NCBI GenBank assembly: GCA_015501055.1
Contig: JADNYV010000163.1
Span: forward strand, 18,062-82,061
DNA length: 64,000 nt
From: Mucidula mucida
Taxonomy: Eukaryota > Basidiomycota > Agaricomycetes > Agaricales > Physalacriaceae
Reading direction: 5' to 3'
Under the pieces are notes generated by a model. It made no database searches. It saw only the letters and a program-made list of their open reading frames with translations, and was not told where the DNA came from. The translations under genes and the position numbers were made by a program. This document shows positions 44,337 to 56,587 of this stretch, piece by piece; within the stretch, counting starts at the first letter, position 1; the number at the start of each line of letters is the position of its first letter.

Positions 44337-45227
44337 CCTTATGTGGGGGGTACTTGGCAGGTGCACCTCGGAGTTCGAATATTAGTGATTGCCTCGCTCA
44401 AGCCGTCGGACCGTAGTGGCCCGAGATTCAGATTCGTCTCAAAGGAGCAAGTACCAGTGCCGCCGGGCTCAGTAGTAGCAAGCTTATTTTCTTGTCGCAA
44501 CCACTACAACGAACGCGAGAGAACGTTCCCTCTAGACTTACCTTAACGGCCCCTTCTAATTCATGTCAACGTCATCTTCCACAAGCCCTTCCATTTTGGG
44601 CTATGCTCGTCACAAAGTGAATACGCGAGAATGGCTTGATGCTTTACTTTGCGAGAAATGCAACATCCCCTCCCTCTATGAACCCCAAAGCCGACACTCG
44701 TTTGATCTTGTCCAGAACAAGGATCTCTTCCTGAGGATCACTACTGGCCATGGAAAGACTCTCACTCTCATGTCACCGCTAATTGCGGCGCAAGCGCGAT
44801 TTGAGGAAGGGATTGGGATTATGACTGCGCCGACCAAAGCTCTATGCGACCAGGAGGTGAAGAATATTCATGATACTTATGTTAATCTAGTACTGACACT
44901 ACGGTAGGCTGCCTGCGGAACTAAATATGGATTAAAGTCTTGGGCAATTAGCCAGGACACTCTTGATGAATTTGCCCCAAACTCGGGCTCAAGAAAAGCA
45001 GATAGATCACGGCTTGACTGATCCGTGTCCATCTCTTCATGGGACGCGCTTGGACTGGCAGAGAATGATTGTGCAGCAGAAACGCGATGATGGGCGAGAA
45101 GCAAAGATAACGCGTGTGGAGATCACGCCCAATTCGGCCACGGAGATCTCCGAAATCTCAATGCCAGAGTCGGCCAACAGCAAATTCGAACTCCGAGGTG
45201 CACCTGCCAAGTACCCCCCACATAAGG
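44337..45227. mobile_element. Nested element with 44-base perfect inverted repeats
   Basis: CCTTATGTGGGGGGTACTTG... (44337-44380) is perfectly inverted at 45184-45227, with weaker pairing a few bases further out. It carries a truncated helicase ORF, so it is non-autonomous. Confidence 0.82.
44563..45040 (+). pseudogene. RecQ/DEAD-like helicase N-terminal fragment
   Basis: Starts MSTSSSTSPSILGYARHKVN. Motif I-like TTGHGKTLTLMSPL and motif Ia-like TAPTKALCDQE are visible. A short putative intron (GTTAATCTAG...CGGTAG, 44880-44906) leads to YGLKSWAISQDTLDEFAP and a stop near 45020. Motifs II-VI are absent, so it cannot work alone as a helicase. RecQ-like helicase families are commonly amplified in fungal genomes. 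Confidence 0.6.
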
Positions 45228-45451
45228 CTCAGACTAGAACCAAAAGCGTTTCAGGTTGGCTTTTGGTCTGCTTTTGGTCCGGATTGAATTAGCCGGGCTG
45301 TCTTCGGTCGCCTCTGCCTCTGCCTCCGGAGGCGCCTCGAGAGGCAGAGGCGCCGGCGGTCGGACGTTCTCGTGGTCACCGATGGCTGAAAGAAGAGCTC
45401 CATCCATCACGCTTTGACCACGCGGGCCGGGCCGCTTTCACCAGAACCGTC

Positions 45452-48400
45452 ATGTCCAGTCCCGATAAACGCCGACGTGTCGACTCGAATTCTCCTAGAG
45501 GGATGGACACCGCTGCACCTCTACCCACGTCTCTTTTTACTGAAGCTGAACATGACGAGCTCGATACGTTAGTAAACCATGAACTGGCTAAGGCAGCCGA
45601 CGCAGGACAGCATACTAGTCCTGCAGAGATTGCAGTGTTCCGCCCCGAAACGCTGCTCGGGCGCATGGCAGCGGCGCTGGTCATTGGCATTGTCATTACG
45701 CACTCGAAGGACCGACTCAGGTCGGAGTTGGGCTCCTTCACCGACCCTATGGATCCTCCATTGAAATTACAGACGCTGCTGCGTGAAGAGCCTGGGCTTG
45801 TCTCTGCCGCCCTCGCCGCAGCCGCGATGGGAAAGTTCAAGGACATCCGCGAGAATTTTGGTAAGCTGCATCCGGCGTTTCCTTTGACCGTGTCTGATAA
45901 GATATCGCTACTAGCTATCCTAAGTGCACGACATCTTGAGGCTGGGTCCAATTTAAGTCCGGAAGCGACAGAGCTGCAGAGAGATGGTACTGATGCAGTC
46001 CCTTTATTCGCGATATTCCTTGACATTCCTTTCAGCTGTCGAGAAATCGTGGCAAGTCGATTTTAAAGGAGATTCAGCCAAATTCTTCCTGGAGATTCTT
46101 CGTAATTATCAACTCGAGCCCCATGCCGCCTTCTACGCAAAATACGTGACAATCACGCAATCGTCCGGCATGGGCAAATCTCGTATGGTTGATGAGGCTG
46201 GTAGAGAAGTCACTTCGATACCTGTCAATCTTTCAAGAGCACAGCGTACATGTTTGAAAGCTGCTTCGAGGCATATCTGATGTTCCTCAATAGCCTTCCC
46301 TCCCCCCGATTGCATTATTCGAGACTGGATCTTTAGCTCTGCCACAGACACGCCGGAAGCAATGTATCTCAAATCACAAGGACTGCTTTACGGCCTGTTT
46401 CAACAAACGCGATTTTGGTTGGAAAAGAGTGTTTTCATTCCAATCACTGAGGGTTAGTTCAAGGCACTTTTTCAGCTGGTGTCCAAACTGATAGGTACTT
46501 ACTAGCGTCAGCACGAACACGGTCGCAGGTATCGGCTGCTATGTGGCGAGACCACCTCATGGAGGGGATGTCGTTCAAACAGCACGGACATAATCGTTGC
46601 ATGTTTCACGAAGCGGTAAGAGACTCGGCCCAGGAGGTACTTGTGTTTCTGTTAAATCCACTTCCGATCTTTCCATCTAACGAAGCTCAATTTTAGTTTT
46701 GCAAGAAAGCAGCTTCCCAAAAGCGCGAAGATGCACCCGCTGATGAGCACTGGACCTCTGAGTCAGGTAAGTGACTGTTGGTTACCATACACTTTAAGTA
46801 CACTCACCAGCGCTCTGTTGAAAGAGGTAGTTTCAGCTGCAGAAGCATTATGCAGATTCCTTGGACCAGATAAAAAGTCGAATCCTACTATCCTACTGTG
46901 TTTCGATGAGGCCCATGAGCTGACAGCTAGTACTCTCTCTCGATTTTCCGAGCTTCGACGCGCACTGCAACTCATCCGGCATCTCCCTATCTGGACCATC
47001 TTCCTGTCCACAGCGGGGAAGTTCCATCTGTTTACTCCTGAGCTGCATATGGAATCTTCTTCCAGAATAGCCTCGAAAAGCTTGCATACGTATCCAGTCA
47101 TCACGGAGACTGGTTTCGATGAATTCGCAGAGCCTGTCGCCAGCGGCAGCAAAACACTAAGTCGCATTGCGTCTACTTACCATATGGCCCATCTCGGCCG
47201 CGCCTTGTAAGTATACGCTATCGCAACCTTGGTCGGATCTAGCTGACTTACAGTGCTCACTAGGTTCGCCACCCGCTTCGACCAGGGCGGCAAGGCAGTT
47301 CGCGAAGGAATCATAGATTTTGCGCAAGCTAAGCTTCTGGGCCTCATTCCAGGCAACCCAACAGGAGCTCCGCCATCTGATGCTCAATTGGCGTGCCTAG
47401 CGGTTCGCCTTGGTCTCGATTTCAAAGCAACCAGCTGGGGAGCTGGCGACGCTGAACGCCGTCAAGTTGAGAGGCATATGCGTTTGGCTCTGTACGCTGG
47501 TTCAGGTAGCGAGAGCATGGTCACCACCTCGTCTTCGGAACCTCTCCTTGCCGAAGCGTCTTATATGACTATGCGGGCCCGGACTTGGATGCCTGTGTAC
47601 GCTTTACACCAAGGACTTATGTCATCTGGAGTTAGTGCCGGAGACCGGGGAGAGATTGCCGCGGCGTTGCTCTTGTTGCTTGCCCGCGATGCAGCTGCAG
47701 CGCGTAAAGGAGAGGATACGAGCGCGCCTCTTGATGAGGATGGCGCACACCGTGTTATCAGTGTTACCGATTTTCTTCAGGCGCTACTCGAAACTGACAA
47801 CGAGGAATTGGTGGCGCAGCCTCCCACCTCCTATCATGATAGCGATGCTGCATTCGAATCACTTGAAGCAGCATTCAAGGACGGAAAGATCTGGTTCAAT
47901 CACTTTGTCCACGTTGACGACTACGACGTGATAAACCAGGAGTTTCTATGGCGCTTGATCAGTCGAGGAGCGGCTGTCATTTGCGCAACGAACGAGCTCG
48001 CCATTGACCTTGTGGTTCCAGTCGTCATTGGGGATGTCCTCGCGAAGGAGAACGTGACTGCCATTTTCATTCAGGTCAAGAATGACAAACGCTACACAGA
48101 AAAATCTACTGGTTGGTTGTTTGATGCGATGGACCCTTTTCGCATTGGTCTGTTCTCGAAGGGTGTAAATCCTTTACCCGTCATCTGCATGGTCTTTGCA
48201 TTGGCATCGAAAAATTCAGTGGTTGGCTACCTCAAAGCTCGCAAAGTCCTACGGAGATCAAAGCGCATCCAAAAACTACCAGTTCCATCACCGTTATGCC
48301 CTCCCGGCAAGAAGACTACATTCACTGCCTACGACATCTGGTGTGCTGCAATGACAAGCAGGACATTCCGTGTCATATCCTACGATCAAGAACCGGCATA

Positions 48401-48665
48401 CGCAGACATCCTTCTCCGTGCGAGGAGTCTCGCCAATCCATACACACCGATGCCATATCCTTCACAGTTCGAACAGAATCGAGGAGATATGCGGCGGGCG
48501 ATGAAGCCGGGAGTGTCCTCGTTGCCGCAGCACCATCAGCGGTATATTGACGTGCAGGATAAGAGAGAAGTGGTACTAGATGATGCGGTACCGGAAAGAG
48601 TTCAGGAAGATTTGCAGGATAGGTTTTCTGATGCTGGTGAAGATAGCATGGACACCGATGATTAG
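45452..48665 (+). CDS. Crinkler-like NTPase-nuclease C, intact
   Basis: NTPase plus restriction-endonuclease-like domain. Start MSSPDKRRRVDSN, with a nuclear-signal-like KRRR. Exon 1 is 45452-45860 and intron 1 is 45861-45925 (acceptor CTACTAG). The frame is then kept through about seven introns. Walker A QSSGMGKSR; PVNLSRAQ; FPPPDCIIRDW; Walker B ILLCFDEAHEL; AIFLSTA-type sensor (TIFLSTAGKF here). The nuclease part from about 47260 has FNHFVHVDDYDVINQEFLW, SRGAAVICATNELAIDLVVP and the IQVKN lysine. The acidic tail ends GEDSMDTDD. It is the only copy among B and C without breaks. Crinklers act inside cells and can be nuclear; the role here is inferred. Confidence 0.8.
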
Positions 48666-49149
48666 CAGCACGATGTGTGGGTTAAAGTACAAGAATGAAA
48701 CAGGATTTCGGAGCGGCTTATAGAATGTCATGTTGTTTTCGCGTCGAATGCTGCTGGATGAAAAGGCAGCTTTGAATGGGAGGCGGTACGGAACGCGCTG
48801 CGATGGAATCTCCGCACGAAGCGGGGGTGTTGAGCGCAGGTCAGATCGTGATTGAAATGCGCCTCACGCGAGGTCTGGCGCGTCAACCCGTTTTCCAGCA
48901 TTGGTCCAACAGGGTTGAAATGCAGCAGTCTGTATAAGATGATTCTAAAACAAGCAGTAATGAAAGAGAATTGGAGGGACTACTCACCGTTTACAAAACA
49001 GATGGCCATCTCGGTCGCGCACCGCTTATGAATGTAAAATTTGCGCTCACGAGTCCACTTCATAGACGGACGGCACCGATACTAGAGAAAGCACGCAAAT
49101 CGGTGGAATACGACGACTACAAGGTGTCAAGATAAAATGTATCTTACGC
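48666..49149. other. Spacer between Crinkler C and the P450
   Basis: The two genes converge. Collinear with 32790-33324, with a small copy-2-specific GC-rich insertion near 48780-48840. No gene seen. Confidence 0.5.
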
Positions 49150-51139
49150 TCAAACAACATCTCTCTTTTTGATGCCCATTCTAAACGTCAATGGCTTTCT
49201 CAAGAAACCTTCACGAACATCAAGCTTCACAAAAGTCAAAAGATCAAAACGTCTCCAATAATAAGATTGCCAGAAACACGTACCGGAACACCAGGCACTT
49301 CGGGTATGAAATCAAACCGCTTCACCAACGTCGCCACGATCATCTGCAACTCCATCATCGCCAGATTCCTTCCTACACATGCTCTGCACAACATATCAGA
49401 TGAAAGCCTTATAAGTAAGTAACAATTTAGAAGAACGAACCTCGGCCCCACAGAAAACGGGTTAAACGTTCTCGCCATCCTATCCTTCCTCTCCTCATCA
49501 AACCACCGCTCCGGCCTGAACGCCTCGACATCCGCGCCCCAGATTTCCTCATCCCGATGGATCGTGTAGCTGGGTACACTGACCACCGTCCCAGCAGGGA
49601 AGAACGCGCCGAGCACCGTCATGCCGCCTTCGGGTACGACGCGGGGGAGACCCAGAGCGGAAGTAGAGTGTAATCGCAGGCCTTCGTTGATGCAGGCTTG
49701 GAGGTAAGGAAGCGCCTTGACTTCGTCGGAGGTGGCGATGTCATTTGGTGCGAGGTGTTCGTCGAGTTCGGCTTGTAGTTTGAGGTGTGCGGCGCGGTTG
49801 TTGGACAGGTAGTGTAAGATAGCACATGTGGAGCTATCAGACAAAAGATGAGCTTTGACAATTATGAGCAAGAAATTGGGCTTACTTGGATGTAGTATCT
49901 GACCCGGCGATTAGTAGCGTTAGAGCTTCTGCTGTCAGTTCTTCTCGTCCCATTGGGTTGCCCTTTACGATAACATGAGTAACTGATATCGAGTGAGATA
50001 AATTTGCTCACATGTTCATCCTTGCCCGCCTGCAGCTTGCTCAACAAATCATTTCTATCTGTCGGCGCCGCCAGTCTCTTAGAGACAGCCATGATAGCAA
50101 TTCCCGCCAGTGTCTTCACGTCCTCTTTACCTTGTGAGAACCAGGGCGTCTTTGCCATTATCGGACGCCACCACGAAGGAAAGACGCCCATCGTCATCGA
50201 GTACTCTCCCCGCCCGTTCAAGATCTGTACAGCAGGTATCTCCCTGACATCACTAGCAGACGTCGACGAGTCGCCGTAGCATTTCATCGCTTCTTCATTG
50301 CTCTGGGGAACGGGGGCAGAATCTTTACCTGCGCGAAGCATGCCAAAAGGTGCTCCAAACGCAAGGTCCCCGACAATGTCAAAGGCGAGATAGTTCACCC
50401 CTTTGGAAGCAACTATCAGCGACCGACATGAAGTAGAGAAAGGTCGGAAATGCTTACAAGGTAAACAATCCAACCACACCCAATCATTCCTTGCGACCCA
50501 TCCTTCGCCTTCGGTGCCCATGGTCTCTTTACCACCAGCTGCTAGATCACATAATCTTTCCCATTGTCCTACCAGTTGGCCAATAAACACACGAATCCGC
50601 GGCTCAAATTCTAGAACACTTTTCTGCGCGAATATATGAGCCACGATCTTGCGCTTGCGAGAATGGTCCTGCCGGTCGCGGGTGTTAAAGAGACCACGCT
50701 GAATGGAGACGAAAGCGTCGTAGAAGCCTGATTTGAGGGTACCGTTTCCGTGACCGTAGACGACGGGCAGAGCGTCTGGTGAGGCAATGGAAATATGGTT
50801 GGGCGCAAGTCGGACGAAGGGACCTGAAAGCAGTTGGTCTTCGTATAGGAGAGAAAATGAAACGGACATACCATGCTTCAGATGTAGTTGATGAACCACT
50901 TCCGAGCGATGCCCATGGTAAGACACTACGCCTAACCAGGCGTCGGAGAACTTTGCGCCAAGAGGCCCAGGAAAAGCACGTAGCTTGTAGCGGTCGACGA
51001 GGTATGGTATTAAATGCAAGAGCACCACGACGAGGGCGGAAGAGGCTAGAATTGTCGATAATGACAGGTGGTCGAGTACCATGACGGACTTCAAGACGTT
51101 CATGTTCGTTGCCAGGTTGCTTACAGTGAACAGTCTCAA
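49150..51139 (-). CDS. Cytochrome P450, benzoate 4-hydroxylase-like
   Basis: Haem monooxygenase, anchored by an N-terminal membrane helix (LSLSTILASSALVVVLLHLI). Start 51139 (MRLFTVSN) or 51103 (MNVLKSVMVL). Motifs in order: RAFPGPLGAKFSDAW; PFVRLAPNHISI; oxygen-binding helix LLIAGSDTTS; ExxR in [16 protein letters not shown]; and haem site NPFSVGPR/ACVGRNL split by an intron. Other introns include one after LHLKHG and one after DCLP. The end FLRKPLTFRMGIKKRDV stops at 49150. Resembles fungal P450s annotated as benzoate 4-monooxygenases; the substrate is unproven. Every exon junction checked stays in frame. It faces Crinkler C. Confidence 0.88.
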
Positions 51140-51834
51140 TTTGCAGGTTTTGTACTCGTCCGGCGCTGATCATGTGGGGTAAATGCCAATGTAGGATGAA
51201 GGACCAACCCGAAATCAACGCAGGCGTCCGGTCACAGGGACCCCTATTTTCATTGAAGAACGATGATAGCGCGTCCGACGCGAACGAACGTCTCTCCAAA
51301 TAGCAGCATGCACGGAAATACAGCCGTGTGCCGATTAGTTTAGGGTACTGGTATGAGCCGGTGGATCAGGTGGCCCCATGAGCCATGGTACGATGGGAAA
51401 CGAAGTAGGAGAAGGCGGTAGGCAGGCTGGGTTCGCGTGGGAAAGAACGGCGGAACGAATTAACGATTGTTCTTGCCCGACGGGCACGCGCACATTAGTT
51501 AGAGCGTTTTAGTGTCAGGCATTCGCGACTATGAACGTTAGAACCCATCGACTGATAGAAAAATCAGAACTTGACCATGCATAAGGCGAGAGGCTACCTT
51601 CTACTTGCGTCCTCTTTTTTTTCAGACGCATTGGAGTCTCCTTACATTACCCAGCGTTAAGGACGACCACTCGGTAAATGATATGTTGGCCGTAGGAAGG
51701 TTTTACTTGCATAATGTAGTTCGATGATTGGACGTTGGCCAATTGAGCGGGCGCCACGCGGAAAGGGGAACAACGCAGGGCTGAACAAGGCAAGGCGAGA
51801 TAATCCCTCAAGTTCACCTATGGGATCGGGACAG
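51140..51834. other. P450 upstream region
   Basis: No supported gene. Contains a poly-T/pyrimidine run near 51612. Inverted counterpart at 35580-36255. Confidence 0.45.
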
Positions 51835-52830
51835 AGAGCTCGCCTTGCTCATGATATGCCGCAATCGAACCATGAGACAACGCTTCAAAATATAGCATTC
51901 TTCCGGGGTATAACATGATGTTGTCAAAGAAGAGTAGTTCGATTGCCGTAACCTATATAACCCATGAGCATGAAATCCACTATTCATAAAACGAAGCTCA
52001 GAGATGGCGAGTTGAAAAACGGGAAAACGAGGAGTCACCTTGGCTACCTGTAACCCCTCGTACACTCCCGACCGCCTAAGCGATACGTCCGGCTAACTAG
52101 GCGCGGAGTGATTTGAGTCACGAAAAATGTCCAGCCTAACTCAAGAATACCCCGGCGTGAAGAGTCAGTCAGAGTCCAATCTAAAGTTGGAGTCAGCACG
52201 AAGTTCAGAAGCAAATCGGATGGGAGAGAAAAAGGAAATGTTCAGTGGGTTAAGAAATGTTGTACGCATTGAACGTTGTTCTTGGATGAACGAAATGGAT
52301 TATCATATGAGACATCATTGGGAGGAAAAAGTTATGGCAATACGTACTCACTTCGAACGCATGACAATATGACGAGTCGGATCTGAGGAAGTGATGAGCA
52401 AAGCATTCACGGAACAGAATACGAAAGTTCAGAGATCTTGGTGGAAAGGTTGTCTCATCGGACGGTGTCCTCTGAAGTAGCAAATATAAAGATATATCAT
52501 CACGGTGGAGAAGAGGGTGAAAGATACGAAGGGAACAGTTACAAACCTGCGCAGTCGGACCGGAGAGTGAAGGGGACTGAATCGAACAATGCATTCATGG
52601 CAACGTGATATGCATCGTGCGGTAAGACGACGAGGAGACGCAGGCAGCGCTGGTATGCCAGGCCGGAGGCGTTAGTTGTAAGAGAAGAATTAACGGTATG
52701 CGCCCAGGAAGAGATATGCCGTACAGCAAGCGACCATACGAGGTACCCCGGGATTGGACAAAAGGCCAACCATGGTGGTCTTGAGCAAGATGAAAAGTGA
52801 TATTTTTCCTGCTCTGAAATTTTGCGCTCC
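51835..52830 (-). CDS. Unrecognised spliced gene U, copy 2
   Basis: Same exon blocks as copy 1: LAFCPIPGYLVWSLAVRHIS, ALFDSVPFTLR, FPPRSLNFRILFRECFAHH, then SSRRGILELGW-type and YHEQGELSVPIP endings. Differences from copy 1 are few, and a length difference in the last part is a multiple of three. The start is uncertain. From 52830 to 54050 no further gene is supported. Confidence 0.4.
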
Positions 52831-54058
52831 GCTCGTCACGTGCCCGTCGTTTTGCCATTCTCTTCCATCCCCGCATCTGCGATTCCGCCTTTCGCTTCCG
52901 CGCCATCCATCAGGCTGTAGATGCCCTCACGACGAAGAGCACCGCGTAGTCTGAATCAAAGCCGTAACGACGATCGCCAACCCGAGTCGAAAGGCGAAAG
53001 CCACTGAATTCTGTCGATGACGGTGGTCCCTTGGAATGCGGACGACTCTGCGAGACAGACTGTGTATTTGCCAGTCAATGTAGATGGCGACGATAGCTCA
53101 TAGAGTATCTAGCATGCCTCTGCCCAAGCTACCCTCGTCACAGCCGTCTAGATGGCCAACGCGTACGGGCTATAGAACTTCTCCAAGCTTCAAGCGAGCC
53201 AGATCCCTCCGCAGTGCGTGATTCCATGCATTGCGGACAGGTATGTCAGCATATTGATGCATCTCATTGGACCGTGGCGTCCTTGAATTCATGTCCATAC
53301 GAAGACAGTTGTCTCGTGAACTCACACGATTACCCTATTCTGTTTCTCAGTCTGTATGATCTCAGGCGTGATGCTAACACAAATTTTCAGGCATTTGACT
53401 AGACTCGAATCAGTAAGAATCAATACACGTAAGTCCTGCTCGCTGATTCAAATGAATGATGCTACGAAACAAAGAGATTTATACGAGTGCGCTATGACCT
53501 GCCTTTACCATCCTGACTCCTCGCGCAAGTTGTATCTGAATACCAAGAACTGATATCACGATTTCATAGATCACGGACACGCTAGAGCGTCTTTCAAGCT
53601 GTAGACGACAGGCGAAACCAAAGTGATAGAGCTATGGAGTCAAGCAGCGCACGCAACCTGGGCCATAACGGGTAGCAGGTCCCCCCCTTGGTCCTCTGAC
53701 ACGCCTGTAAAGATGTATGTGTCTGAGTATCCTTGGAGAGTATCATCGGAACGCTTGCTCGGCGAGCTCATCGAAGTCATTCTGGAGTACACCTAGATGT
53801 TCCGGCGGTTTCGATATGTGGTATGTTTGTGTATCGCAGGTATGAAGTGATGCTGATTTTTCGCGTTTAGGGATCATCGACTGTTGTTGCTCTTAGCGAC
53901 GGTGTGCATAAGTGGCGCCACATGTCCTTGGAAACATTTTGGGGGTGGTTTTGGACCAGTCTTACATAGGCTCAATCCGTTTGATCAAAGTCCACTCGCC
54001 TAATACAAGTGCTAAAGGATGTTTGTTTGGTCGCCTTTGGCACCTTGTTCAGTGTTCT

Positions 54059-54068
54059 CTATATAAGG
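54059..54068 (+). promoter_or_regulatory. TATA box of F-box gene copy 2
   Basis: CTATATAAGG at the same distance from the ATG as in copy 1. Confidence 0.6.
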
Positions 54069-54197
54069 CATGACCATTGGTGCGTTTGTCCCAAAACTCA
54101 TTGCTCAGAACCGTCACTGTAAGCCCGCTATTATATTGACCTTGTGTTGTCTCGTCTAAACGAAATTCACAGCCTTACATTTACACTCGAATACACC

Positions 54198-55550
54198 ATG
54201 TCTATCGCGAGCAACAATTCGTGCCACAGCGGACGCAGGGCGTCCGATGTCCCCAATATACCAATCTTTCTCTCTTTCATCAACAACTCGTCGCCGATTC
54301 AGAATTTGCCAAGAGAGCTCCTGGAGGAGATATTCCTCTACCACACGCCTCCAGATGGACGCGGAGCCTCGTATCTTCGAAACGATTGTTGGACGTTGAT
54401 CAGTGTCTGCCAATCTTGGCGCTACGTGGCTACGCACTGTCCTCGTCTGTGGCAGCACATAACAGTGCCCGTGCAAGCCTTAGCTGCCCGATGTTCAGAC
54501 CCTGTCGCATTTCTCTCTCTGATTATATCTCGTGCAAAGGCGCTGGATCTGTTCATCACATTCGATGCCAGTCCCGCCCAGTACGACGGCGTGAACAACC
54601 TCTGCGAAGTGGCTGTGGCGTTATTAAATGTCTTAACAGCACGCAGTACGCAATGGCGCACCATTCAGCTTATCAAGCTCGATATAACGTGCTTACGTGC
54701 CCTTGACGGTGTTCATGGCAAGCTTCCGCGGCTCATTGATCTTGACATTCATTATCGCCCCGATGCTCAGTGGGGGACGACGGGCTTCACAGTCGCCCCG
54801 CTTCTCGAGAGAATCTCTTTGGTTTTTGCAGAAGTGATTGTGCTGGGCGGGCTTGCTGGGCAAGCCCAGCTCACCGAATACAGTGTAGTCGGTGCCTACT
54901 ACGATTCCTCCCTGGTCGACCTGCTGCGCCAATGCCGCGTCGTCAAGAGGGTAGCCATGTATTTCTTGCGGCCCTCAATCCCACCCGGACAGCGCGTTAC
55001 TTCCCAGATCACAGCTCTCACCTTCAACGGGTTCCCTTCCGATTTGACGCTCGTTCATCTTCCGCAGCTTCGTGTGCTCAGCCTCGGTGACGTTGCAGAT
55101 GTGTCGCTCAGGACCATCCTTCCTTCCCTCCTCGACCTAGTGAAGCACTCGCTGTGCCCGCTTGTGTCTTTGAAACTCATGAACTGCGATTTGGCGGGGT
55201 TGGTCGAAATCCTCGAAGTGGTGCCATACCTGCAGAACCTTACCATCGTGTTTGAGCAGTCCTTGCCCAAGAGCACGGCTTTCGTTTCCGGCGTGGACCA
55301 GGCTTTGCTCGCGTTGATGAATGGTTTGGCAAAGGTGGATCTGGTACCAAATCTCCAGAAACTGCTGCTCCATTTCGCTATCCAGAAGAAGGGGTTCTCG
55401 TCAAAGCTTACGTTCTTCAAACACCAGGAGGTTACCCGGATGCTTCAACGCCGGAGTCAGCTGCAGGCGTCTGGTCGTTTTCTTTTTGAAGAGCGTCATA
55501 TTGCGGAGGAAGGTTGGGTTGGCGGTAGTGTTAATGGATACTCTACATGA
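54198..55550 (+). CDS. F-box protein, duplication copy 2
   Basis: An intact single-exon ORF beginning MSIASNNSCHSG. F-box NLPRELLEEIFLYHTPPDG with WTLISVCQSWRYVATHCPRLW, then a leucine-rich tail. Compared with copy 1 it carries a few substitutions, an extra LAL near GVDQAL, and a shorter C-terminus ending EGWVGGSVNGYST because the reading frame ends differently in the last 20 codons. Both copies are open, so there may be selection on both or the duplication is young. Confidence 0.85.
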   Translation: MSIASNNSCHSGRRASDVPNIPIFLSFINNSSPIQNLPRELLEEIFLYHTPPDGRGASYLRNDCWTLISVCQSWRYVATHCPRLWQHITVPVQALAARCSDPVAFLSLIISRAKALDLFITFDASPAQYDGVNNLCEVAVALLNVLTARSTQWRTIQLIKLDITCLRALDGVHGKLPRLIDLDIHYRPDAQWGTTGFTVAPLLERISLVFAEVIVLGGLAGQAQLTEYSVVGAYYDSSLVDLLRQCRVVKRVAMYFLRPSIPPGQRVTSQITALTFNGFPSDLTLVHLPQLRVLSLGDVADVSLRTILPSLLDLVKHSLCPLVSLKLMNCDLAGLVEILEVVPYLQNLTIVFEQSLPKSTAFVSGVDQALLALMNGLAKVDLVPNLQKLLLHFAIQKKGFSSKLTFFKHQEVTRMLQRRSQLQASGRFLFEERHIAEEGWVGGSVNGYST

Positions 55551-55981
55551 CAAGGCGGTTGTTTTCTCTTGAATTTCTACTCGGACATCTCGCGTATTAG
55601 TCTTAGTCATATGTAGAAACCCGTCGTTCATGCACATGCGGCGACTTAACTTCTGCTAGTAATGTTAGAGAGATACCTACTGTACAGACTTGAATGGCAA
55701 GGAGAGTACCGACATCTTGCCTTCGTGGTGTCCGAAAATGGCAGCGACACCGCGGTTCTGACGGGGCAAAAAGTACATTGGATTTGAGTTGTGTCGAGTG
55801 TTCGGATGACTAGTGTTTTGTCAGGGTGGCTTTCCGAGCAGGTGGCAATCATGCGCAACAGATAAATGTCCACCCAAAGAGGTGTTGACTGGGGCTGAAA
55901 GAAGCATGAGTCGACAACACACACTATTAGGTGGGACAGACCGTATCCGAAAAACTCTTTCGCAGCATCTTTAGACAATTG

Positions 55982-56370
55982 TTAAAATTTATCGGAGGAC
56001 ATAGAGTTTATAGCACCGAAAGCACGTGACGATTCAGCAATCTCTTCTTGAAGTTCAAATCTGAACTCTAGGTTGTTCCTACTCTGTAGGTCTTGACGGT
56101 AAAGTTCATGCTCCAGAGGATCTGAAAACTCTGGCTGAGGCTGACAGCTTCCCTATCAGTTACGGTAGATTAAGCATCGAAGTGACACACCTCAGTTCGG
56201 AGCGGCCGCTCCAACTTCCTGGACAGTCGGAGTAACTGCCTGTCAATCTCGTCGTCGGCGACATCTTGCAAGCTTGTCATGCGGTTCTCCAAGTCTCGGA
56301 GGAGCCTCAAAGCGACCTGGCGTTCGGTCAACGGCGAGCTGCTGCGTTTCCTTTTGCCGTCTGCTGTCAT
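55982..56370 (-). CDS. Unrecognised gene V, copy 2 (short form)
   Basis: Starts MTADGKRKRSSSPLTE at 56370. Exon 1 ends LERPLRTE at a GTGTGT donor. A 46-base intron ending GTCAG leads to PQPEFSDPLEHELYRQDLQS, a helical Glu-rich stretch and NSMSSDKF*, about 110 residues. Compared with copy 1, about 590 bases holding later exons are deleted just downstream, near 55785. This is therefore a shortened form. Function unknown; the basic N-terminus and helical body suggest a nuclear or coiled-coil protein. Confidence 0.45.
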
Positions 56371-56587
56371 GGAGGTGGAAAGGAATGGAAAAGGGGTGAG
56401 TCGTGACGCGTGATGTCGCGGGCAACCTCCACGGCCAGACATAAGGCTCATGTCTCCTCCCGGATCGTGATGCTCTACGAATCCCTTCCAATGTCTCGTT
56501 GCCAAAGTTAAACGTTTTCCAGGCTTGAGTGAACATCTTGCAGAATGAAGGATATTCATGCCTGTATTGTCGTACAAACTCCTACTC

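Larger units (their letters stand above)
43870..45365. mobile_element. Inverted-repeat element with CAGAGGCA subterminal repeats
   Basis: The ends GTCCGACCGC(G/C)GGCGCCTCTGCCT are inverted at 43870-43893 and 45342-45365. Five CAGAGGCA copies at 43937-43989 resemble subterminal transposase-binding repeats. It contains a second inverted-repeat element. No target duplication could be fixed. It lies exactly between the two duplication copies. Confidence 0.65.
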
